A program made the translations under genes and the position numbers. The notes below the pieces were generated by a model. It was given only the letters and a program-made list of their open reading frames with translations. It was not told the DNA's origin and made no database searches. A stretch of 64,000 nucleotides of DNA from Ktedonobacter racemifer DSM 44963 (GTDB lineage Bacteria > Chloroflexota > Ktedonobacteria > Ktedonobacterales > Ktedonobacteraceae). The DNA lies in NCBI RefSeq assembly GCF_000178855.1, contig NZ_ADVG01000003.1:558001-622000 (forward strand), read 5' to 3'. Positions 56,810 through 64,000 of the stretch are shown here, one piece after another (the first letter of the stretch is position 1; every line of letters starts with the position of its first letter).

Positions 56810-57565
56810 ATGAATTCCCTGCACACTTACTCATCTCAAGAGCATGAAGAGGCACAGATTCTCGAACAATACGCCGAACGCCATGCGCTCTCAGCGGTAC
56901 GTGGCGCCAACTTTACCCAGTGCCTGACCCTCCATCATCTGGCGGCAGATCTTGAACTGGTCGATCCAGGTGGGCGACCGCATCTCATGCATGGCAAGGA
57001 TCTCTCTGATGAGCGCACCTGGAAGAAGTTCCTTGCCTCCCTCCAGCATCCAATGAACCTGCTTTCGCTGACCCAGAGTGCGGAACCGCTCGCCAAACTG
57101 TATCGAACCTGGTTGCTCACCAAACATACGCAACGTTACCGCTGGCTCAACACTCCAGGGCAGATTCACTGGTTTGAACAGGTCACCGCCCTGGTAATTC
57201 TCCGCAAGCTGATGGAGGCCAAACACCATGCCTGGACCTACCAGCACAACGAGGGCGCCTTTGCAGACACCTGGTGCGCGCTAGAGATGAGGCATCTCAT
57301 GTCACTCAATGCGATGACAACGGAAATCGCCAAGGCCATCCATCACATCGTCCGGCAACCTGAGCAAGCGAAAGACATGATAGAGCATCTCTTTGACATC
57401 CAGGCCACACGCCTGCTGGAGCAACCCGTGCATCTGCGCCACCTGCTCCCGCCCCTGCCGCCACTCCCCACAGGAGTTGCTCTGCCACAGGCGCTTCTTC
57501 CTCTTCTCGGAGAGCTGAAAGAAATGAAAGAGATGCCCTCTCCAATGCCAACAAAGGAGGTTTAA
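56810..57565 (+). CDS. Hypothetical protein of the conjugation block
   Basis: 251 residues, largely helical and His/Leu-rich (MNLLSLTQSAEPLAKLYRTW; RYRWLNTPGQIHWFEQVTAL). No recognised domain, signal or membrane helix. AGAAAGGAAATCG precedes ATG and the spacing to both neighbours (16 and 2 bp) puts it firmly in the operon, so a cytosolic accessory role in transfer or its control is likely. Confidence 0.7.
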   Translation: MNSLHTYSSQEHEEAQILEQYAERHALSAVRGANFTQCLTLHHLAADLELVDPGGRPHLMHGKDLSDERTWKKFLASLQHPMNLLSLTQSAEPLAKLYRTWLLTKHTQRYRWLNTPGQIHWFEQVTALVILRKLMEAKHHAWTYQHNEGAFADTWCALEMRHLMSLNAMTTEIAKAIHHIVRQPEQAKDMIEHLFDIQATRLLEQPVHLRHLLPPLPPLPTGVALPQALLPLLGELKEMKEMPSPMPTKEV

Positions 57566-57567
57566 AC

Positions 57568-58518
57568 ATGACGCAATCGCCCCAACAAGACCAGCGTGAA
57601 CCCGTTCAGCAATCGACGTTTGACTATACCCTCCTTGATGAGGATACACGTCGCTTTGTCTCCCAGAAGACGGTTGAAACTCAGGGGTACCTGAAACGAA
57701 CGGCTGAAGATGTGGTGCAGATTGGACGCAACCTGCAAGCCGTCAAAGAGCGCCTGCCGTATGGCCAATTAATGATCTGGGTCAAAGCAGAACTGGGACT
57801 GACGCGGCAAAGCTGTCAGAACTTTATGCGGGTAGCTGAACGTTTTGGCGAAAACATCCAGCACTTCCGCACTCTCCCCGTCTCGGTGCTCTACGAACTG
57901 CTCAACGCTCCCGAAGACGTGCTCAAACAGGTTGAAGAGCAACAGATTGCGCCAACGCTCCCCGCGATACGCGCGGCCAAAGAGCAGACTCGCCAGGAAG
58001 CAGTAGAACAGAGCACACCAGTGGCAGAGGAACAGAGGCCAGACGAGATCGAACTCTTCCAGCTTCGCAGACAGGTCACACGCCTGGAACAAGAACGCCA
58101 ACGCTTGCTCCAGGAAGTGGCCGACTACCAACACAAGGAACAAGAGGATCCCGTTCTTCCAGCACAGGTAGAGCAGCATATCCAGACGTTAGAGCAGCGC
58201 GTGAGCGAGCTGACCACACAGCGCGAGACCCTCTCACGACACCTTGCCAGCGTGAGCGAGCAAGCGCGCCAACAGATGCTGGAACGCAATACCTTGAGCC
58301 ACGAGCAGCAGGCCCGTACACGTTGGCGAGAGGTCACCACGGAATTTGTACAGAGGGGAGGGATCCTGCTCTCAAACATGCCTTCCTCCCTGATGCTCGA
58401 CACCTTTGAGGCAGAAGATTGGGGCAGGGTGGAACAGGTCGAACAGCTCCTCTCTCAATTGAGGCAAGCCATTGACCAGCTCCATCATGTTTCCTCTCAC
58501 ACCGTTGACGCTGGATGA
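57568..58518 (+). CDS. DUF3102-domain, coiled-coil regulator-like protein
   Basis: 316 residues. Residues 35-125 carry the DUF3102 pattern (IGRNLQAVKERLPYGQLMIW, LGLTRQSCQNFMRVAERFGE), a winged-HTH-like domain frequent in plasmid and integrative-element proteins. Residues 165-265 are coiled coil (QLRRQVTRLEQERQRLLQEV; HIQTLEQRVSELTTQRETLS). AAAGGAGG precedes ATG. Last gene of the block; possibly a DNA-binding partition or control protein. Confidence 0.82.
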   Translation: MTQSPQQDQREPVQQSTFDYTLLDEDTRRFVSQKTVETQGYLKRTAEDVVQIGRNLQAVKERLPYGQLMIWVKAELGLTRQSCQNFMRVAERFGENIQHFRTLPVSVLYELLNAPEDVLKQVEEQQIAPTLPAIRAAKEQTRQEAVEQSTPVAEEQRPDEIELFQLRRQVTRLEQERQRLLQEVADYQHKEQEDPVLPAQVEQHIQTLEQRVSELTTQRETLSRHLASVSEQARQQMLERNTLSHEQQARTRWREVTTEFVQRGGILLSNMPSSLMLDTFEAEDWGRVEQVEQLLSQLRQAIDQLHHVSSHTVDAG

Positions 58519-58838
58519 TAACAGATCTCTTCACGTGACGACCTGTTAAAACAACTTTTGCTCACTAGTGCAGACCACTTTGAAACGTCATGCGTCGTGG
58601 ACGCACCACTCCCGATGAGGCATACGCGACCTCAGAAGATACTGCTGGCGAACCCCTCTAAGCAGCCTGCTCAAGGGATGGGCAACGAGCAGGGGGAGAC
58701 TGTCGTTATGGAAGCAAGACAACGCTTCTTTTTCCCTCTACAACTCACGCTCCACAGCGCGCCTGCACCAGAACGTTTGAGCAAGAAAATTGATCTTTCC
58801 AGCGATCACATCGGTGTTCCAACTTGCGCCTCGCTTTG
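58519..58838. other. Intergenic gap between conjugation block and peptide transporter
   Basis: A weak dyad AACAG ... CTGTT just after the DUF3102 gene (about 58522-58549); otherwise nothing supported. It is the likely right boundary of the conjugation block. No integrase or clear attachment repeat is seen. Confidence 0.5.
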
Positions 58839-60731
58839 TCACCTCTCTTTCGAGGATTCGCCAGCAGCAGTATCTTCTGAGGCCATATTGAACCTGGGTA
58901 TCGCTTCCAGGAGCATGCGCGTGTATTCGTCAGACGGTTGGCGTATGACTTTCGTGGCCGGTCCTTGTTCCACCACCTGGCCGTGGTTGAGTACCAGGAT
59001 CTCGTCAGAGAGGAGGCGGGCGCTCAGTAAGTCGTGTGTGATATAGAGCATAGCGATACGGCGTTCCCGCACCAGTTTATCGAGCAGTTGTAAGATTTCG
59101 GCACGTATTGACACATCCAGCATTGAGATCGGCTCATCGGCTATGATAATGTCAGGATCAGGGGCCAGGGCGCGAGCGACTACCACACGCTGGCGTTGTC
59201 CGCCCGATAGCTGATGCGGCAGCTTATGCTCGAACTGCTCCGCGGGAGAAAGGCCGACCGTTTCCAACAATTCGCTCACCCGTTGGCGTGCCTGCGACGC
59301 GTTGAGCCGTTCATAGTTTATCAGGGGGCGCATGAGCAGATACTGGACAGAGTGTACGGGGTTCAGGGCTGAAAAGGGATCCTGGAAAACGTACTGCACA
59401 TGCTTGCGGTAGCGGTGCAGTTCCCGACCATGCAGCCGTTCCACCCGCGTCTGGCCGAACAGGATAGACCCGTTGGTAAGGGATTCGGTGCCAGTAATCA
59501 GGCGTGCGATAGTCGTTTTGCCGCTGCCACTCTGGCCCACCAGGCCAACCACCCGGCCTGCTCGCAGGTTGAACGACACATCGTTGACCGCGACTACGGA
59601 GGTCCTTTTCAGACCTATGCGGCGCTGGTACGTTTTGCATACGCGTTCGATGCGCAGTACCTCCTCGCCTTCTAGCTTCATGGCTTTGTGCGAGGTTGCC
59701 TCGGAGAAAGCGGCATCGAGCAGCACCGGTCCCTCTTGCGGGCTCCTGGTGCGCACACTATATCTGGCCTCCCATTGATCCTGGGCGACATGGCAAGCAG
59801 TCTTGCCGTCCCACATTGGTATCAGCGAAGGCTTCACTTGCCGGCAGATATCGATCGCTTCGCGGCAGCGAGGCGCGTAGGGACAGGCTTTTGGTATTCT
59901 GGTCAAGTCAGGGGGTCTGCCGGGAATGGAACTGATTTCTACCTCCTCGGCCGCCGGGTCGGCGTAGGAGCCAAGCAAGCCGCGAGTGTATGGATGAATG
60001 GGATGCTTGAGCATGCTGGACTTCGGCGCGTCCTCGACCACTTCTCCCGCGTACATTACCAGTACGCGGTCAGACACTTCCAGCACGGTACCCAGGTCGT
60101 GGCTGATGAGTAGCACGGCGAAGCCAAGCTGGCGTTGCAAGACACGCAGGTTTTGCATGATTTCCTTCTGGACCAGCACGTCCAGGCCAGTGGTTGGCTC
60201 GTCGAGGAGCACGAACTTGGGTTCAAGGGCCAGGGCCAGGGCCAAGGCCACCCGCTGCTTCATGCCGCCCGACAATTCGTGCGGGTAAAAGCGCATGAAG
60301 GAAGGGTCTATCTTGACCATCTGCAGCAGTTCGGCTATCCGATTATGGATTTGCTTTTTGCTGAGGTTCGATTTTTCCTTCATGACATCACGGAACTGCG
60401 CTTCGATTCTGGTCACGGGATTCAGCGCGTTCATGCTACTCTGAAAGACCGTGGAGAAGTCGCGCCAGCGCATCTGACGCAGCTTCTCGTCTGGCATGGT
60501 AGTCAGCTCTCTGTCCTCAAAGCGCACGCTGCCTGCTGTGATACGGCCTGGTGGCAGCAAGAGTCGCAGGATAGCGTTACCCAGTGTAGATTTGCCGCTA
60601 CCTGATTCTCCAACCAGCCCGGTAAACTCCCCGGCTTTGATGGCAAAACTGACATTGCGCACGGCGAACAGAGGCGGGCGTTTTGTGGTAGCATACGTTA
60701 CGTCGAGATTCTCGACTTCAAGCAAAGCCAT
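58839..60731 (-). CDS. Fused OppD-OppF oligopeptide ABC ATPase
   Basis: 630 residues holding two complete ABC cassettes usually made as two proteins. First: Walker A VGESGSGKSTL (41-48), signature LSGGMKQRVALALAL, Walker B FVLLDEPTTGLD, with the OppD C-terminal Cys cluster (CPYAPRCREAIDIC ... ACHVA). Second (from about residue 355): VGQSGSGKTTIARL, LSGGQRQRVVVARAL, IIIADEPISMLDVS and the Opp C-tail. It energises peptide import with the two permeases encoded just upstream. Starts 4 bp after the DppC-type gene. Confidence 0.94.
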   Translation of the reverse strand: MALLEVENLDVTYATTKRPPLFAVRNVSFAIKAGEFTGLVGESGSGKSTLGNAILRLLLPPGRITAGSVRFEDRELTTMPDEKLRQMRWRDFSTVFQSSMNALNPVTRIEAQFRDVMKEKSNLSKKQIHNRIAELLQMVKIDPSFMRFYPHELSGGMKQRVALALALALEPKFVLLDEPTTGLDVLVQKEIMQNLRVLQRQLGFAVLLISHDLGTVLEVSDRVLVMYAGEVVEDAPKSSMLKHPIHPYTRGLLGSYADPAAEEVEISSIPGRPPDLTRIPKACPYAPRCREAIDICRQVKPSLIPMWDGKTACHVAQDQWEARYSVRTRSPQEGPVLLDAAFSEATSHKAMKLEGEEVLRIERVCKTYQRRIGLKRTSVVAVNDVSFNLRAGRVVGLVGQSGSGKTTIARLITGTESLTNGSILFGQTRVERLHGRELHRYRKHVQYVFQDPFSALNPVHSVQYLLMRPLINYERLNASQARQRVSELLETVGLSPAEQFEHKLPHQLSGGQRQRVVVARALAPDPDIIIADEPISMLDVSIRAEILQLLDKLVRERRIAMLYITHDLLSARLLSDEILVLNHGQVVEQGPATKVIRQPSDEYTRMLLEAIPRFNMASEDTAAGESSKER

Positions 60732-60735
60732 GATT

Positions 60736-61722
60736 CTACTCCTCTCGCAGTAGGGGATTGCTCAGCGCGTCTACACCGAAATTAATCAGCATCAAGCAGC
60801 TGGTAATGGCGGCCAGGGCCAGGCCGGGAGCAATCAACCAGGCCCACTGACCGGTGAAAAGCGCGCCGCCGTTGTCGGCCCAGTACAGCATCATGCCCCA
60901 ACTAATGGTGCTTGGGTCTCCGATGCCTAGAAACTCCAGACCTGCTTCTGCGCCGATTGCACCCATCGCGGCACCAATATAGCTGAGTACTACCAGAGAC
61001 AGCATGTTCGGCATGATTTCGCGGAAGATAATACGTAAAGGGCCGTCACCTGCGAACTGAGCCGAGGTGATATAGTCACGGACACGCAGTGTCAGTACCT
61101 GCGAACGTTTGAAGCGGGCTCCCCAGGCCCAACTAGTGAAGCCAATCACCAGGATAATGATTGTCGGACCTTTTACTGGAGAATAAGCGGCTATTGTGAC
61201 CATCAGGGGGAGGACTGGCACGACCAGACCGAGATTGATGAAGAAGGACAGGATTTCGTCTACGATGCCGCCCATATAGCCCGCCACCATGCCAATGACC
61301 AGGGCGATCAGTGTCGATAGTCCCCCGCCAAGTGCGCCCACAATCAGCGACGTGCGAGTACCGTGGATTAACTGCGAAAGGACATCCTGGCCTGCCTGCG
61401 TCGTGCCCAACCAGTGCTGCCAGCTCGGCAGTTCAGAAGGCCTGAAGCTGATATCACTGGGGTTATACGGCGCGATCTGGTTGGCAAAGATCGCTACCAG
61501 GATAAAGAAGGCGAGCATAAACAGCCCCACCCGTGCTTTGCGATTGCTCCAGAGAACCTCGAACCACTCTGGCATACGGCGATGGGCCGCGGTCGTTTGC
61601 CGCTTAACCTCGTCTTGTATCGGCTCCTCGACTCCATCTGGCGCAGCAGCATTCGATCCCCGTGTGGATGTGACCCCTTCTTGCCCTGGGGGCTCTGGAA
61701 GTTTGCGATCTTGTGTGCTCAT
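60736..61722 (-). CDS. Dipeptide/oligopeptide ABC permease, DppC type
   Basis: 328 residues. Long polar N-terminus, then helices from KARVGLFMLAFFILVAIFAN; the typical IAPYNPSDISFRPSELPSWQ, HWLGTTQAGQDVLSQLIHGT; EAA-type loop FREIMPNMLSLVVLSYIGAA, and GLEFLGIGDPSTISWGMML. Abuts the DppB-type gene (stop and start adjacent). Confidence 0.94.
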   Translation of the reverse strand: MSTQDRKLPEPPGQEGVTSTRGSNAAAPDGVEEPIQDEVKRQTTAAHRRMPEWFEVLWSNRKARVGLFMLAFFILVAIFANQIAPYNPSDISFRPSELPSWQHWLGTTQAGQDVLSQLIHGTRTSLIVGALGGGLSTLIALVIGMVAGYMGGIVDEILSFFINLGLVVPVLPLMVTIAAYSPVKGPTIIILVIGFTSWAWGARFKRSQVLTLRVRDYITSAQFAGDGPLRIIFREIMPNMLSLVVLSYIGAAMGAIGAEAGLEFLGIGDPSTISWGMMLYWADNGGALFTGQWAWLIAPGLALAAITSCLMLINFGVDALSNPLLREE

Positions 61723-62715
61723 TTAATGTTCCCCTTTGCGCACTCGTGGATCGAGCAAGCCGACCACGAAGTCCGCTAGCAAATTAGCCAGCAGCACCGC
61801 TACGACAGAGAAAAGAAAGATGGTCTGCATCAGCGGGTAATCACGATTGCCGACTGCGTCGAAGAAAAGGCGACCCATGCCGGGGTAGTCGAATACCGAC
61901 TCTACCAGAACAACGCCGCCCAGGATGCCGCCAAGCGACATAGCCAGGCCAGTGACATTGGGCAGGATGGCGTTACGGGCACTATAGAGCAGGGCCACCT
62001 TCCAGGGTTTCAGCCCTTTGGCGATGGCCAGCCGGGTATAGTCCTCGCGCAGCGTCTGAACCATATTATTGCGCATACCCATGATCCAACCGATCGGCCC
62101 AGTGATGAGCAGCGAGAGAGCTGGCAGCGTAGCATGGACGACAATATCCCACGCGTAATCCCAGCTAAGCTGGCGCGTCGAGGTCTCACTGAAGCCGCCG
62201 CTTATGGGCAGCCACTGGAGTTGGAAGGCGAAAACGAACAGCAGGATCAGGGCGATCCACATATAGGGGAGTGTGCCGACAAAGTTCAGGCCAACGCTGA
62301 CAAACGAGTCAAAGGTGCCGTTGCGTTTCCAGGCCGCAAAGGCTCCCAGAATGTTGCCGATGATGAAACCAATGATATTGGTAGTCAGCACGAGGCCCAG
62401 GGTCCACAAGATCGACTGGCCGATCAAAGAGGTCACTGAGTAAGGGAAGTAGGTATAGGAGATACCGAATTGCCCGTGGACCAGTGTTCCCAGGTAGTCG
62501 ATATACTGTTGAAAAATATTGCCACCTGGTATACCCAGCATCAAGCGGATGGCGTGTACCTGGGCCGGATCAATTGCTTTGTTCTGGCCAACCAGTTTCC
62601 GCACAATATCCTCGGCAGGATCACCTGGTTCCAGTCGTGGGATGATAAAATTCAGCGTCACTGCCGCCCACAGCGTCAGCAGAAAAAACAGGATGCGTCG
62701 AATGAAATAGAGCAT
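61723..62715 (-). CDS. Dipeptide/oligopeptide ABC permease, DppB type
   Basis: 330 residues from ATG 62715, behind GAGGGGGAAC. MLYFIRRILFFLLTLWAAVT, NFIIPRLEPGDPAEDIV; TLREDYTRLAIAKGLKPWKV is the EAA loop contacting the ATPase; GLAMSLGGILGGVVLVESVF and the ending LDPRVRKGEH are standard. Pairs with the DppC-type protein. Confidence 0.94.
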   Translation of the reverse strand: MLYFIRRILFFLLTLWAAVTLNFIIPRLEPGDPAEDIVRKLVGQNKAIDPAQVHAIRLMLGIPGGNIFQQYIDYLGTLVHGQFGISYTYFPYSVTSLIGQSILWTLGLVLTTNIIGFIIGNILGAFAAWKRNGTFDSFVSVGLNFVGTLPYMWIALILLFVFAFQLQWLPISGGFSETSTRQLSWDYAWDIVVHATLPALSLLITGPIGWIMGMRNNMVQTLREDYTRLAIAKGLKPWKVALLYSARNAILPNVTGLAMSLGGILGGVVLVESVFDYPGMGRLFFDAVGNRDYPLMQTIFLFSVVAVLLANLLADFVVGLLDPRVRKGEH

Positions 62716-62847
62716 AGCAGGTTCCCCCTCGGAGAGCAATGCGGGAATTACGTGTGATAAACGTTTTTAGAAAATGCTACCAAATGTTGTCAAGAGATGA
62801 TATCTCTCCTCTTTCCGCTTTTCGTTCGTTCTGTTAGAATAGGTCTG

Positions 62848-63040
62848 TGAAAGCACCTTTTCAACTCAATACTGCTTGCAGGTTCCAAGGTAAATCGGTT
62901 CCTTGGGTAAAAACAGTACCGTGTTTGCGATACACGATGACTGTATCGAATGCTTTCAAGTAATCCCAAACTCCCGCTTGCGGGCATGGGATAGAGGCCG
63001 TGGCAGTCCGGCCAGTGGGTGCTCCCACAAACTGAGCAAT
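62848..63040 (+). ncRNA. Second orphan structured RNA, HEARO/omega-RNA-like
   Basis: Shares with the RNA at 37 kb the hairpin CCAAGG-TAAATCGGTT-CCTTGG (62885-62906) followed by GTAAAAA. Relative to the other copy (GCAAGG/CCTTGC) the outer pair has changed on both sides, preserving pairing. Further hairpins: CGTGT-TTGCGAT-ACACG inside ACAGT/ACTGT, a nested stem ATCCCA-CCCGC-TT-GCGGG-TGGGAT (62963-62992), GGCC/GGCC, and GTGGG-TGCT-CCCAC. An extended -10 (TGTTAGAAT, 62832-62840) lies 48 bp before the conserved motif, versus 52 bp in the other copy. Located between the DppB and binding-protein genes, antisense to them. Ends uncertain. Confidence 0.5.
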
Positions 63041-63167
63041 GCTTGTCATTGTTTGGGTGAACTGTTATCCGGCAAGATAATCTACAATCTAGTCATAGAC
63101 AAATGGAATAGTGGAGGATGCGCGCGGGATGAAGCGCGCACCCTCCAGGCTCCTGGCCGCCAGATTA

Positions 63168-64000
63168 TTAGCCTGGGCTTTGCCTCAAATGAGTAATGAT
63201 GAGTAGGCTATCGCCGGGTTTGGCATACGGATTGGTGGCATCTGGCCAGCCCACCGCCCTCTTGGTACTGAACTCGAACCAGTTCGCGCCGTACCAGAGC
63301 GGTACATCCGGGAAATTCTGGTAGCTGTACTCGGCCAGTTGAGCCACGGCTGTTTTTTGTTGATCGCTGGTTAATGCCTGTTGGAGATCGTCAAGCAGTT
63401 TATCGACCGCCGGATTCTTGAAGTGGATATAGTTCACGCTTGGGTCTACCCGGCTGTTGAGGTAGTTGTAGTTCTCGTACATGTTGCAGGAGCCTCCATG
63501 TACGCTGAACAACATATCATAGTCAGCTGCTTTGCGGCGGGACTCAATGATATCGGGCGCCGGCGTTTGCACATCCACCGTGAAGCCCAGTGCATTGAGG
63601 TTTGACTGAATAACCTGGGATGCTTGAATCCAGTCGGTCCAACCATTCTGCACCAGGAAGGTGATTTTGATCGGCTTGCCGTCTTTGCCCTGGATCTTAC
63701 CGCTGGCGTTCTTTGTGTAACCGGCCTGGGTGAGAATGTCAAGTGCCTTTTGCTGATCGAAAGGAAAAATTCCCATGTTCGGTATATCGGAGGGAATGAA
63801 GTTCGCCTGGCCGGGTACCGACAGGCCGGTCTGGCTGGCCGGCTGGACGTAGCTGAACTCGGCTTTCTGAGAGATCTCCTGTCGATTAATCGCATAGGCC
63901 ATGGCATGACGGAAAGCGACATCGTTGAACGGTGCTTTGGTCAGGTTCATGCCCAATGAGATTTCACCACCTGCTGGGAACCAATAGTGATTGTGCTTCG
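63168..64000 (-). CDS. Peptide ABC transporter substrate-binding protein, partial
   Basis: C-terminal 277 codons of a family 5 binding protein; the frame stays open to the window edge, so the start is outside. LTKAPFNDVAFRHAMAYAIN, RQEISQKAEFSY, GIFPFDQQKALDILTQAGYT and LAEYSYQNFPDVPLWYGANW are typical DppA/OppA blocks. It delivers peptides to the DppBC-OppDF transporter encoded downstream, separated by the 450-bp gap that contains the structured RNA. Confidence 0.93.
   Translation of the reverse strand, partial: KHNHYWFPAGGEISLGMNLTKAPFNDVAFRHAMAYAINRQEISQKAEFSYVQPASQTGLSVPGQANFIPSDIPNMGIFPFDQQKALDILTQAGYTKNASGKIQGKDGKPIKITFLVQNGWTDWIQASQVIQSNLNALGFTVDVQTPAPDIIESRRKAADYDMLFSVHGGSCNMYENYNYLNSRVDPSVNYIHFKNPAVDKLLDDLQQALTSDQQKTAVAQLAEYSYQNFPDVPLWYGANWFEFSTKRAVGWPDATNPYAKPGDSLLIITHLRQSPG

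Overview
The window looks like chromosomal DNA of a large-genome, soil-type Chloroflexota, most likely a Ktedonobacteria member. This is inferred from the mix of families: many PAS and sensor histidine kinases, MalT-like LuxR ATPases, a Ser/Thr kinase with TPRs, carbohydrate and peptide ABC transporters, IS200/IS605-type tnpB genes and a compact conjugation module. No rRNA, tRNA or CRISPR array was seen, so the phylum call rests on gene content only.

Layout. 0.3-5.8 kb: a three-PAS histidine kinase with an overlapping single-domain response regulator, then a MalT-like regulator broken by one frameshift. 5.8-6.7 kb: a decayed IS6-type element with perfect 17-bp ends. 6.8-12 kb: another PAS kinase, small enzymes, a truncated epimerase and an ArsR-ArsC fusion. 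12.3-13.7 kb: a tnpB element with an apparently intact RuvC and zinc finger. 13.7-24 kb: a frameshifted carotenoid-type membrane protein, a hydrolase, a RIO kinase behind a leader-peptide-like ORF, an acyltransferase, a 91-bp tandem repeat, a two-component pair, a discoidin-domain protein and a DUF6220/NmrA pair. 24-29 kb: a dead tnpB, a serine hydroxymethyltransferase fragment, a Ser/Thr kinase-TPR protein and a truncated thioesterase. 29-37 kb: a beta-lactamase-fold hydrolase, a MarR fusion with a perfect operator, P1 peptidase, creatininase, and a P450-TetR pair. 37-43.6 kb: a LacI-controlled sugar ABC operon with a GH127 glycosidase. 44-48 kb: a chimera of a phage portal protein and a response regulator, then a HAD hydrolase and a methyltransferase. 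48.2-58.5 kb: a co-directional type IV secretion block (TrbL/VirB6-like, CHAP hydrolase, VirB2-like pilin, PrgI, VirB4, VirD4/TraG, DUF3102). 58.8-64 kb: a dipeptide/oligopeptide ABC operon running off the right edge.

The most interesting signal is a pair of orphan structured RNAs on the + strand, about 36.9-37.14 kb and 62.85-63.04 kb. Both carry a hairpin with the same loop start and a compensatory base-pair change, followed by the same GTAAAAA tail, roughly 50 nt after a promoter-like -10, and both have a GC-rich hairpin toward the 3' side. No nuclease gene is attached. They resemble standalone HEARO/omega-RNA loci (guide RNAs of IscB/TnpB-type nucleases). The copy at 37 kb has a consensus sigma70-type promoter and overlaps the stop codon of the GH127 gene.

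Many otherwise good genes are broken by a single base or one stop codon (MalT-like, CruF-like, TrbL-like, VirB4-like, both transposase relics). This may be real decay, or indel error in the assembly; raw reads would be needed to decide.
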